Positions 51,743-59,576 of a stretch of 64,000 nt of DNA are shown piece by piece. This DNA is from DSVZ01 sp964568145 (GTDB taxonomy: Bacteria > Verrucomicrobiota > Verrucomicrobiia > Limisphaerales > J093), in NCBI GenBank assembly GCA_964568145.1, contig CAZMOZ010000001.1, positions 310,001 through 374,000 on the forward strand. The letters are read 5' to 3'. Made by a program: the position numbers and the translations under genes. Under the pieces are notes generated by a model, which was not told the DNA's origin, did not search any database, and saw only the letters and a list, made by a program, of their open reading frames with translations. Numbering within the stretch: the stretch's first letter is position 1; each line of letters begins with the position of its first letter.

Positions 51743-52609
51743 TCAGCGGCGTCGGATCAGCAAGCCGAGCAATCCCAGTCCGAGCAGGGTGCCCGTGCCG
51801 GGCTCGGGTATGGCCAGCGGTTCGCTGAAGAAGAGCGGTCCCAACGCCACGATGTCCACCACGCCCATCGGATCGGCGCCGTCGTTCACCCCCGGGAATG
51901 GAGGGACATTGCCGTTGGTGATGCGCACCCGGCCGATGGCTTCCGGTCCATCGAACCAGACTCCGAGGAAGCTCAGGCCGTTGTCGGCGGCTTCGACCTG
52001 GAAGTATCCCAGTGATTTCCCGTTGATGTTCCAGAATTCGAGGGCGGTGGGGCGCAGCCCGCCGGGATTGTCCACGTCCGAGAACACCGCGCCGAAGCCG
52101 CGGACGAAGGCCGGGAAGTCCGGGTCTCCCGGCACGAAGAACGTTACATCCGTGATCGTGCTCAGATTGGGCGAGAACAGCCGGTTGCCTTCGAAGCTTT
52201 GGAAAATCGTTTCGTACTGCGGGTTGATGTCTCCGAAGCGCAACGGCAGCCCCTCGCCCGGTTTGGCGCTCACGAGGAACCCCTCTCCGAAGGTGGACAG
52301 CACCACGCCCACCGGCGCGTCGGTGTTGAAGAAATCACCGGGCATGGTGTCCGGCGTGGCGTAAACGGCGGGGACCAGATCCCAATCCACGTGGCGGATG
52401 CCGGTGGTGAACGGCCCGCCGCCGACGCCGTTGTCCACCACCGTGCCACCAGTCTGGCTAAGCTGGACCCTGAAGGCCTCCACGGTGTCCGCGATGTCCG
52501 CGGCGCCGGCCCCGGCGTCGCTGAAGACCACTGGCGCGGCCAGCGGCTCTGCGACTGTCGCGAGCAAGGCCGCCCCGACAGTCACCACCTTCCCTGCTAC
52601 AACATTCAT
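51743..52609 (-). CDS. PEP-CTERM sorting domain protein
   Basis: The product has 288 residues. A signal peptide (VVTVGAALLATVAEPLAAP) is followed by a beta-sandwich domain (VWFDGPEAIGRVRITNG) and the PEP-CTERM tail IPEPGTGTLLGLGLLGLLIR ending in RRR. The tail is processed by exosortase and the protein goes to the surface or biofilm matrix. Exosortase is not in the window. It is the normal counterpart of the damaged one at 18955. Confidence 0.9.
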   Translation of the reverse strand: MNVVAGKVVTVGAALLATVAEPLAAPVVFSDAGAGAADIADTVEAFRVQLSQTGGTVVDNGVGGGPFTTGIRHVDWDLVPAVYATPDTMPGDFFNTDAPVGVVLSTFGEGFLVSAKPGEGLPLRFGDINPQYETIFQSFEGNRLFSPNLSTITDVTFFVPGDPDFPAFVRGFGAVFSDVDNPGGLRPTALEFWNINGKSLGYFQVEAADNGLSFLGVWFDGPEAIGRVRITNGNVPPFPGVNDGADPMGVVDIVALGPLFFSEPLAIPEPGTGTLLGLGLLGLLIRRR

Positions 52610-52857
52610 CGGTGCCAGACATAGCTTTGCGCGCGCCCATTGTCCAACCTCTTCTGTCCATCAGTGTCGCTTGTCATGCAGCCGGGGAAACCAGTCCACT
52701 TCCGCTTCAAGGGGATGCGTGAGCAGGCCGCCGCCCCGTGTCATCCAGATTTAACCGGTTCCGGCTGCCGGAAGAGCCGGGGCACACCGTGACCTCTGAA
52801 GCCGGTGGGCCGGCTGTGGCTTTGACAAGCGGCGGCGGGATAATTAGCGTGAAGAGC

Positions 52858-53364
52858 ATGGAACACCTCCACGCTCCGTGGCGGATTGAGTACATCCTGG
52901 CGCCCAAGCCCAAGGTGGACCGGTCGTTGTTCACACGAATCGCACAGTCGGACGACGACGTCGGCAACCACGTGCTGGCGCGCGCCCGGACCTGTTTTGC
53001 CGTGCTCAACACCTATCCGTACAACGGCGGCCACCTCATGGTGGTGCCGTACAAGCAGACCGCCGATTTCAACGACCTGGGTGACCAGGAACTGCTTGAG
53101 CTGTTGCGCCTGACGCGCCGTTGCCTCAACGCGCTCAAGCGCACCATGAACCCGGACGGCTTCAACCTGGGCATCAACCTCGGCCGCGTGGCTGGCGCCG
53201 GCGTCGAGGATCACCTGCACGTCCACATCGTTCCGCGCTGGAACGGCGACACCAACTTCATGCCGGTGCTCGCGGACACGTCGGTCATCCCCGAGGCGTT
53301 GGCCGATGTCGCCAGCCGCCTGCGCGCCGCCCTGGCCGCGGACAATTCCCCGCCTGCCGCCTGA
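52858..53364 (+). CDS. HIT family hydrolase (Ap4A-phosphorylase-like)
   Basis: The product has 168 residues. EHLHAPWRIEYILAPKP is typical of the branch of HIT proteins that includes Ap4A phosphorylase-like enzymes. NTYPYNGGHLMVVPYKQTAD and the histidine triad DHLHVHIVPRW are clear. It transfers or hydrolyses nucleotide phosphates. ATG 52858 fits the family start. The phoH gene starts one base after its stop region, beginning a dense gene run. Confidence 0.92.
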   Translation: MEHLHAPWRIEYILAPKPKVDRSLFTRIAQSDDDVGNHVLARARTCFAVLNTYPYNGGHLMVVPYKQTADFNDLGDQELLELLRLTRRCLNALKRTMNPDGFNLGINLGRVAGAGVEDHLHVHIVPRWNGDTNFMPVLADTSVIPEALADVASRLRAALAADNSPPAA

Positions 53365-53365
53365 A

Positions 53366-54325
53366 ATGCCCACCGAAACCCTGCACTTTGACAACCCCCG
53401 GCTCACCTCGGAGCTGTTCAACCACGACCTCCGCAACCTCGCCGCGCTCGAAGCCGAACTGGGCGTCAAGGCCGTCGCCCGTGACGCCTGGATCCGCCTG
53501 GACGGCGAGGCCGAGAAGCTGGCCCACGCCCGCCATCTGTTCCAAATGCTCGAAGGCCGCGTGAAAGCCGGCGGAATCGTGCGCAACCAGGATTTCCTTC
53601 TGGCCCTGGGCATCATCAAGGACGAAGGCGTGGACGCGCTCCAGGCCCTGCAGGCCGAGCGCATCCAGACCTCGCCGCGGAAGGCCACCGTGAACCCGAA
53701 GACCCCCGGCCAGCGTCGCTACATCGAGGCCATCCGCCAGCACGACGTCACCTTCGGCATCGGTCCGGCCGGCACGGGCAAGACGTACCTGGCCATGGCC
53801 ATGGCGGCGGCGGCGTTGCGCGACGGCCGCGTGAACCGCCTGCTGCTCACCCGCCCGGCGGTGGAGGCCGGAGAGGCGCTGGGCTTCCTGCCTGGCGACC
53901 TACAGGAAAAACTCGCTCCGTATCTGCGCCCGCTCTACGACGCACTGCACGACATGCTCCCGGCCGAGGACATTCAGCGGTTCATGGAACGGGGCGTCAT
54001 CGAGATCGCACCATTGGCCTACATGCGCGGCCGCACGTTGAACAATGCCTTCATCATCTTCGACGAGGCCCAGAACTCGACGGGCGAACAGATGTTCATG
54101 TTCCTCACCCGGCTGGGCTTCAACTCGAAGGCGGTCATCACCGGCGACCTTACGCAGATTGACCTGCCGAAAAGCAAGCCGTCCGGCCTGCTCGAGGCTC
54201 GCCAGGCGCTCGGCGACGTGGAAGGTGTGGCGGTGATCGAGCTCGGCCGCAAGGACGTCGTCCGCCATCCGCTGGTGCGGCGGATTCTGGCCGCCTACGA
54301 ACAGCACCGCGGCCTGCGGGAATGA
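53366..54325 (+). CDS. phoH: PhoH family ATPase
   Basis: The product has 319 residues. An N-terminal KH-like part (up to about 95) precedes the P-loop FGIGPAGTGKTYLAMAMAAA, RLLLTRPAVEAGEALGFLPG, then FIIFDEAQNSTGEQMFMFLT (Walker B) and ITGDLTQIDLP. PhoH/YbeZ acts with YbeY in ribosome and RNA maturation. The ybeY gene follows with an ATGA overlap, as in many bacteria. Confidence 0.95.
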   Translation: MPTETLHFDNPRLTSELFNHDLRNLAALEAELGVKAVARDAWIRLDGEAEKLAHARHLFQMLEGRVKAGGIVRNQDFLLALGIIKDEGVDALQALQAERIQTSPRKATVNPKTPGQRRYIEAIRQHDVTFGIGPAGTGKTYLAMAMAAAALRDGRVNRLLLTRPAVEAGEALGFLPGDLQEKLAPYLRPLYDALHDMLPAEDIQRFMERGVIEIAPLAYMRGRTLNNAFIIFDEAQNSTGEQMFMFLTRLGFNSKAVITGDLTQIDLPKSKPSGLLEARQALGDVEGVAVIELGRKDVVRHPLVRRILAAYEQHRGLRE

Positions 54326-54831
54326 ACCGGCTGGTCGTGCGCAACTGCCTGCGGCGCGTGGCCGTGAACGGCCGTCAGCTCCGGGCCATCGCCGAAGCCG
54401 CGCTGGCGGCGGTGGTACAGCCAACCTGCGGCTCCCCGGCCCGGAACAGCCACGAAATCGGTATTTACCTGGTGGGCGACCGCCGGATAAGCGCGCTCAA
54501 CCAGCGTTACCTCCAGCACGCCGGGCCCACGGACGTGATCACCTTCGACTACGGCCCGCCTGAAGGCGCCGCTTCGGGCGGACGCGGCCTGCGCGGCGAC
54601 ATCTTCATCGGGCTCGAGGTCGCGCGCCGGCAGGCTCGGGCTTTCCACACCTCCTGGCAGGCGGAAACCGTCCGTTACTTGGTCCACGGACTCCTGCATT
54701 TATGCGGCCATGACGACGAGCAGCCGGCGGCCCGCCGCCGGATGAAACGAACTGAAAACCGCCTGGTCCGGCGGCTGGCGGTCCGATTTGACTTCAGCCG
54801 GCTCGAACACCCCGATAAGCTCCGCGCGTGA
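54322..54831 (+). CDS. ybeY: Endoribonuclease YbeY
   Basis: The product has 169 residues. The metal-binding motif HGLLHLCGHDD and PTDVITFDYG are the signatures; the three His of HGLLHLCGHDD bind zinc. It matures 16S rRNA ends and takes part in ribosome quality control. The ATG overlaps the phoH stop by four bases. The last 25 residues after RRLAV are not conserved. Confidence 0.95.
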   Translation: MNRLVVRNCLRRVAVNGRQLRAIAEAALAAVVQPTCGSPARNSHEIGIYLVGDRRISALNQRYLQHAGPTDVITFDYGPPEGAASGGRGLRGDIFIGLEVARRQARAFHTSWQAETVRYLVHGLLHLCGHDDEQPAARRRMKRTENRLVRRLAVRFDFSRLEHPDKLRA

Positions 54832-55520
54832 AGACACAGATTCAGGTCTGGCGGGCGAACTTCCTCACCGGGCTGGCCGTGGTGCTGCCGGTGGTGTTGA
54901 CGCTCATCATCCTGAAATGGGGTTTCGGCACGGTGGCGGGCATCACGGACAGTTTGTTGTTCTTCCTGCCCCGTGCGCTCACCCACGCCGACGACGGTCG
55001 CGGCCCGGTGTTGTGGTACTGGAGCCTGGCCTCGTTCCTCCTGACGCTGGTGCTCATCACGGCCATCGGTCGCGCCACGCGGTATTACATCGGCAAGCGC
55101 ACGATCCAGGCGATGGACCAACTGCTGCGCCGGGTGCCGTTGCTCAACAAAATTTACAGCACCATCCACCAGGTGAACGAAGCCTTCACCACCAGCACCA
55201 AATCCTCGTTCAAGCAGGTGGTGCTCATCCAGTACCCGCGCCCGGGCATATACACGCTCGGATTCATCACCAGCGACGAAATTCCCGAAGCCGAGACCCG
55301 GGTGGGCCGCCGGCTGGACGGCGTCTTTGTGCCCACCACCCCGAACCCCACCAGCGGCTTCATCGTCATGGTGCCGGACGAGGACGTGATCCGGCTCGAC
55401 ATGTCGGTGACCGAGGGCATGAAGTACATCTTCAGCCTGGGCTCGGTCGTGCCGTCGTACGCCGTCGGGCCGGCCCGCGAACAGGGCGTTCTGCCGCCGC
55501 CGGTCCCCGCCAACCCATGA
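54828..55520 (+). CDS. DUF502 family membrane protein
   Basis: The product has 230 residues with a GTG start that overlaps the ybeY stop (GTGA). Two membrane helices are seen: NFLTGLAVVLPVVLTLIILK and LASFLLTLVLITAIG. RVPLLNKIYSTIHQVNEAFT, then FKQVVLIQYPRPGIYTLGFI and FVPTTPNPTSGFIVMVPDED mark DUF502. The family has no known function, although it is found in many bacteria and plants. Confidence 0.9.
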   Translation: MKTQIQVWRANFLTGLAVVLPVVLTLIILKWGFGTVAGITDSLLFFLPRALTHADDGRGPVLWYWSLASFLLTLVLITAIGRATRYYIGKRTIQAMDQLLRRVPLLNKIYSTIHQVNEAFTTSTKSSFKQVVLIQYPRPGIYTLGFITSDEIPEAETRVGRRLDGVFVPTTPNPTSGFIVMVPDEDVIRLDMSVTEGMKYIFSLGSVVPSYAVGPAREQGVLPPPVPANP

Positions 55521-56212
55521 GCGTCGAGCGGGCCACGGGCCTCGTCCTGCGCGTCCGACCGCTCACCGAGACCAGTCTCATCGTCCATTGGCTCACAGCG
55601 GTCCAGGGCCGGCTGGCCACGGTGGCCAAGGGCGCGCGCCGGCCCAAATCGCCGTTCCGGAGCAAGCTGGACCTATTCTTCGAGGCCGACTTCAGCTTTC
55701 AGCGCAGCCGGCGTTCCGACCTGCACACGCTGCGCGAAGTGGTTTTGCGGGAAACCCACCCCGCGTTGCGCACCGACCTGGGCCGGCTGCGTCGCGCCGC
55801 CTACGCCGCGCTCCTGGTGGAAAAGGCCACCGAAGCGGAAACGCCAGTTTCCGCCGTGTACGCCTTGCTGCGCGATTTTCTCAGCCTGGACCCAGTGCCC
55901 GGCGGCCAGTCGGTGCTCAGCTTCGAGCTCAAACTGCTGGCCGAATCCGGTCTGGCGCCGGACCTCGCGGCCAGCCGCTTGAGCGCAGGCGCGCGGCAGG
56001 CGGCGCAATTCCTGACTGATGTGCCCTTGGCGACATGCACGCAGGTGGCGTTGACGCCCGGTCAACTGCGCGAACTCAGCCGCTTTTTGCACGGCTTCCT
56101 AGTGTACCACTTCGGCAGCGTGCCTGCCGGACGCCAGGCAGCGCTGGGCTTGGAACGCGGGCCGTCATTGGGCCTGCCAAACACGGTTGGCAGGCCGGCG
56201 GCCGGCGCGTAG
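55517..56212 (+). CDS. recO: DNA repair protein RecO
   Basis: The product has 231 residues. The OB-fold N-terminus ERATGLVLRVRPLTETSLIV, HWLTAVQGRLATVAKGARRP and FRSKLDLFFEADFSF precede the helical C-terminal domain. RecO loads RecA at gaps with RecF/RecR. The usual zinc Cys group is absent, as in several phyla. ATG overlaps the DUF502 stop by four bases. The last 25 residues are low in complexity. Confidence 0.88.
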   Translation: MSVERATGLVLRVRPLTETSLIVHWLTAVQGRLATVAKGARRPKSPFRSKLDLFFEADFSFQRSRRSDLHTLREVVLRETHPALRTDLGRLRRAAYAALLVEKATEAETPVSAVYALLRDFLSLDPVPGGQSVLSFELKLLAESGLAPDLAASRLSAGARQAAQFLTDVPLATCTQVALTPGQLRELSRFLHGFLVYHFGSVPAGRQAALGLERGPSLGLPNTVGRPAAGA

Positions 56213-56221
56213 AGTGCCGGC

Positions 56222-56857
56222 ATGAATCCGCGTCACCGGCCCATTGTGTTTGGGCTGTTGATACTGGCCGCGCTCTGGCTGCTGGCCGGCGGCGGGTACT
56301 GGTACGCGAAGAACAGCCGGATGACCGCCGCAAAGGTGCGCCAGTATCTCGAGACGGTGGACCTCAGCCAGCTCCGCGGCGAAGCGCGGGCGAAGGCCAT
56401 CCGCGAGCTGGTCCGCCGGCTCAACGCGCTGTCCTGGGAGGAACGCCGGGAGGCCCGCTTGGGCGCCGACTGGAACAAGTGGCTGGCCGCGATGACCGAG
56501 GAGGAGCAGGCCGGATTCATCGAGGCCACGCTGCCCACCGACTTCAAGCAGGTCCTGAACGCCTTCGAGGAACTGCCCGAGGCCCAGCGCCGCCGGACCA
56601 TTGACGACGCTGTCAAGCGCCTGCGCCAGGCTCAGCAGGAGCTGGCCAGCGCCAACGCGCCGCCTGACTGGGGTCCGGAAGGCCCGCCGGTCCTGAGCGA
56701 GGAGGTGCGGCAACGCGCCGTGAAGTCCGGGCTAAAGACCTTTTACGGCGAAAGCAGCGCGCAGATGAAGGCCGAACTGGCGCCGGTGCTCGAGGAGATG
56801 CAGCGCATGATGGAAAGCGGCGTGTTTTTGCGCCGTCGCTGGGAGGGTTCCCGGTGA
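56222..56857 (+). CDS. Membrane-anchored helical protein of unknown function
   Basis: The product has 211 residues: one N-terminal membrane helix (IVFGLLILAALWLLAGGGYW) and a charged helical body with many Glu/Arg (LSWEERREARLGADWNKWLA). No family is recognised. The GTG of the pseudopilin gene overlaps its stop by four bases, so the two may work together. The RecO gene ends 9 bases upstream. Confidence 0.65.
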   Translation: MNPRHRPIVFGLLILAALWLLAGGGYWYAKNSRMTAAKVRQYLETVDLSQLRGEARAKAIRELVRRLNALSWEERREARLGADWNKWLAAMTEEEQAGFIEATLPTDFKQVLNAFEELPEAQRRRTIDDAVKRLRQAQQELASANAPPDWGPEGPPVLSEEVRQRAVKSGLKTFYGESSAQMKAELAPVLEEMQRMMESGVFLRRRWEGSR

Positions 56858-57432
56858 ACCGCCGGCCGGGCCAACGCCGCGCCGCCTTCACCTTGATCGA
56901 ACTCCTGGTGGTGCTGGCGGTGATCGGGCTCCTCGCCGGACTTCTGCTGCCGGCCGTGTCGCGCGCCACCGAATCCGGCCGCTCGACGGCCTGCCTGAGC
57001 AACCTACGGCAGGTGGGCATCGCCCTCCAACTATACGTGGACGACAACCACAACCGCCTGCCGGTGATGCGCGACCGGGCGCTCGAAGCTGCGGTGGAGG
57101 CCGTCACGAACGCGGTCCCGACCACCAACGCCGCCGCTTCGATGGACCTCGTGTTGCGGCCTTATCTCGGCGCTCCCGGCGTGTTGCGCTGTCCTTCCGA
57201 CCGGAAGCGTTTCTTCGAGCTGACCGGCAGCAGCTATTCTTGGAACAGCCTGCTCAACGGCCAAGACGCCGGCCAGTTGCGCGTCTTCGCCATTGATTTC
57301 GACCCGCACCAGATTCCGGTAGTGTTCGACAAGGAGGCGTTTCACGCGGCGCGCGGCCCCAAGCGCGGGGTGAACTACCTTTACGCAGACGGCCACATCA
57401 AGAACCTGCTGGTCCTCGAGGACACCCGGTGA
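56854..57432 (+). CDS. Type II/IV pseudopilin (prepilin N-methylation, DUF1559-like)
   Basis: The product has 192 residues with a GTG start. RRAAFTLIELLVVLAVIGLL is a prepilin signal, but the residue before Phe is Ala rather than the usual Gly. Then SACLSNLRQVGIALQLYVDD-like sequence (STACLSNLRQVGIALQLYVD), LRCPSDR and NYLYADGHIKNL match the DUF1559-like/H-x-DG group. These are assembled by a type II-like secretion apparatus. No apparatus gene is near. Confidence 0.85.
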   Translation: MNRRPGQRRAAFTLIELLVVLAVIGLLAGLLLPAVSRATESGRSTACLSNLRQVGIALQLYVDDNHNRLPVMRDRALEAAVEAVTNAVPTTNAAASMDLVLRPYLGAPGVLRCPSDRKRFFELTGSSYSWNSLLNGQDAGQLRVFAIDFDPHQIPVVFDKEAFHAARGPKRGVNYLYADGHIKNLLVLEDTR

Positions 57433-58397
57433 GCGCGCCTTCCCACGCGGACCCGCCTCCGGCGGCCATGATCGAACTGCGGCAGGTCACCAAACGGTTC
57501 GGCCGGCGCATCGCGGTGGAGGCGTTCGATCTCGTGGTGCCGCGCGGCGAAATCTTCGGTCTGCTGGGCCACAACGGCGCCGGCAAGAGCACGGCCATCG
57601 GGATGATGCTCGGTCAGGTCTGGCCCACCGCCGGCGGGGTGCGGGTTTGCGGCCACGATGTCCAGCGCGACCGCCGCCGGGCGCTGGCCCGCGTGGGTGC
57701 CATCTTTGAAACCCCCGCCTTTTATGATTACCTGAGCGGCTGGAGGAACCTGGAGATTTTCTGCCAGTACACCGCCGCGGTGCCGTCACAACGCCTCCGC
57801 GACGTGGTGGACTGGGTGGGCCTGACCAGCCGCATCCACACCCGGGTGCGCACCTACTCGCACGGCATGCGCGCGCGTCTCGCGCTGGCGCAAGCACTCC
57901 TGCCGCATCCCGAGCTGCTGATCCTGGACGAACCCGCCGACGGCCTCGACCCCGAAGGCATTCACGAGTTGCGGCAGACCATGTTGCGCCTGCAATCCGA
58001 GTTGGGGCTGACACTGCTGCTCTCGTCGCATCTGCTCAGCGAGGTGGAGCAGCTTTGCACGCGCATCGCCGTGCTCAAGGAGGGCCGCAAGGTCTTTGAA
58101 GGCACGCTGGCCGAGGTCCGCAACACCGCCAACTGGGTGCGGCTGGTCACTTCCGACTTCGAGCTGGCCGCGCGCCGGCTGCGGGAGGCCGGCTTGATCC
58201 AGCACGTCCGGGACGGCGCGCGGCTCAGCCTGACGCCGGGCGTGGGCACGGACGAAATCGCCCGCCGGCTGGTCCACTGGCAGATGCCGGTCTTCGAGCT
58301 CGCGTGGGAGCAGCAAACGCTCGAATCGTTTTACCTCAGCCTCATGCGGCCGCCCGCCGACGTGGCCGCCACGGCGTCCGTCCCGCCCCGCTTATGA
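57429..58397 (+). CDS. ABC transporter ATP-binding protein
   Basis: The product has 322 residues with a GTG start overlapping the previous stop. Walker A is GLLGHNGAGKST, the signature YSHGMRARLALAQAL (SHGMR in place of LSGGQ), Walker B ELLILDEPADGLDP and the switch His is in LLSSHLLSEV. It resembles ATPases of the ABC-2 export type. The permease follows with an ATGA overlap. The transported compound is unknown. Confidence 0.93.
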   Translation: MSAPSHADPPPAAMIELRQVTKRFGRRIAVEAFDLVVPRGEIFGLLGHNGAGKSTAIGMMLGQVWPTAGGVRVCGHDVQRDRRRALARVGAIFETPAFYDYLSGWRNLEIFCQYTAAVPSQRLRDVVDWVGLTSRIHTRVRTYSHGMRARLALAQALLPHPELLILDEPADGLDPEGIHELRQTMLRLQSELGLTLLLSSHLLSEVEQLCTRIAVLKEGRKVFEGTLAEVRNTANWVRLVTSDFELAARRLREAGLIQHVRDGARLSLTPGVGTDEIARRLVHWQMPVFELAWEQQTLESFYLSLMRPPADVAATASVPPRL

Positions 58398-59281
58398 GCC
58401 CGTCCGCCATTCCCGCCCCGCCGGCTGCTTCGTGGTTGGGCGCGTTCGGGCGTCAGCTCCGCAGCGAGCTTTGGAAGCTGTTCGGAAAAAAGCGGACGTA
58501 CATCGGCTTCGGGATGTTCCTGCTCGCGCAAAACGTCATCGCGCTGGTGTTCAAGTTCACCCGCGCGTCCGGCCCGATGCAGCGGATGCTGGAGAGCGCC
58601 GGGCACACCGCGGAGTCGTTCATCTCCGTCCTCACCATCGCCACGGTCATGTTGATCCCGGTGGCGGCGTTCCTGCTGCCGCTGTACGTCGCGCTGGTGG
58701 GCGGCGACCTCGTGGCCAAAGAGGCCGAGGACGGCACGTTGCGGATGATCCTGGCCCGGCCGATTTCGCGGGCGCGCCTGCTGGCGGTGAAGTGGCTGGC
58801 CGGCGCGATCTTCAGCGTCAGCCTGTGCCTGGCCCTGGGCGGTTTTGGGCTGCTGTTTGCCGGACTGCACTTTCCGTGGGGCGGCTTGTTTGTCTGGATG
58901 CCCGAGCAAGGCATCTTCGGCGTTTTCGACGAGGAAACCGGCTTGTGGCGCTACCTGGCGGCGCACGGCCTGCTGGTGACCGAGGCGGTGTCCATCATGG
59001 CGCTGGCCTTCATGTTCTCGTGCTTCAACGTGAAGCCAGCGGCGGCCACCATCCTGGGGCTCTCGTTCATCTTCGTGAGCTTCATCCTCGAACACATCCC
59101 GTACTTCGCCGACTACCGCGACTGGTTCCTGACCTACCACCTGCACCTGTGGCAGTTCATGTTCGCAGAGCGGGTGCCGTGGTGGCGCTTCGGCCAGTCG
59201 CTCAGCCTGCTGGCGGGCTTCAACGCCACCTTTTTCGCCGTGGGGCTGGCGGTGTTTCACACCCGCGACATCAAGTCCTGA
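58394..59281 (+). CDS. ABC-2 type transporter permease
   Basis: The product has 295 residues with six hydrophobic segments: IGFGMFLLAQNVIALVF, VMLIPVAAFLLPLYVALVGG, AIFSVSLCLALGGFGLLFAG, LLVTEAVSIMALAFMFSCF, ILGLSFIFVSFILEHI and LLAGFNATFFAVGLAVF. DLVAKEAEDGTLRMILARPI is the loop typical of ABC-2 permeases. ATG at 58394 overlaps the ATPase stop. It forms the membrane part of the exporter. Confidence 0.9.
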   Translation: MSPSAIPAPPAASWLGAFGRQLRSELWKLFGKKRTYIGFGMFLLAQNVIALVFKFTRASGPMQRMLESAGHTAESFISVLTIATVMLIPVAAFLLPLYVALVGGDLVAKEAEDGTLRMILARPISRARLLAVKWLAGAIFSVSLCLALGGFGLLFAGLHFPWGGLFVWMPEQGIFGVFDEETGLWRYLAAHGLLVTEAVSIMALAFMFSCFNVKPAAATILGLSFIFVSFILEHIPYFADYRDWFLTYHLHLWQFMFAERVPWWRFGQSLSLLAGFNATFFAVGLAVFHTRDIKS

Positions 59282-59310
59282 CGCCACCACGGCAGTCAGC
59301 GGGCCGGCCT

Positions 59311-59435
59311 AGTAACCCAGGCGACCTCGCCTGGGGCCGTGCCGCGGGTGACCCGCCCGCGGTCCCGAGAGGTCAGGGCTCGACGGAGGTTCGCCCCACC
59401 CCTTCAAGACCGGACCGGCACAGAAGTGAGACACG
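59311..59435 (-). repeat. Interspersed repeat, family B copy 4 (inverted)
   Basis: On the plus strand AACCCAGGCGACCTCGCCTG, GGGTGACCCGCCCGCGG, then CTCGACGGAGGTTCGCCCCA and CCGGACCGGCACAGAAGTGA form the B family in reverse. The gap 59282-59576 contains nothing else recognisable except the region just upstream of the secreted-protein gene, which should hold its promoter. Confidence 0.75.
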
Positions 59436-59576
59436 CCTCTGCGCTTGGCGATGGCGCCTTTTTGCTTGCCTCACAGGAGGCAGGGATTATTTTCGCAATG
59501 AACCCTGTTAACCGTGGCAGCAGCGTGAGGTTCTGCCGGTCGCAGGCCCGCGGGCTGTCCGCCAAACGTAAATAAC

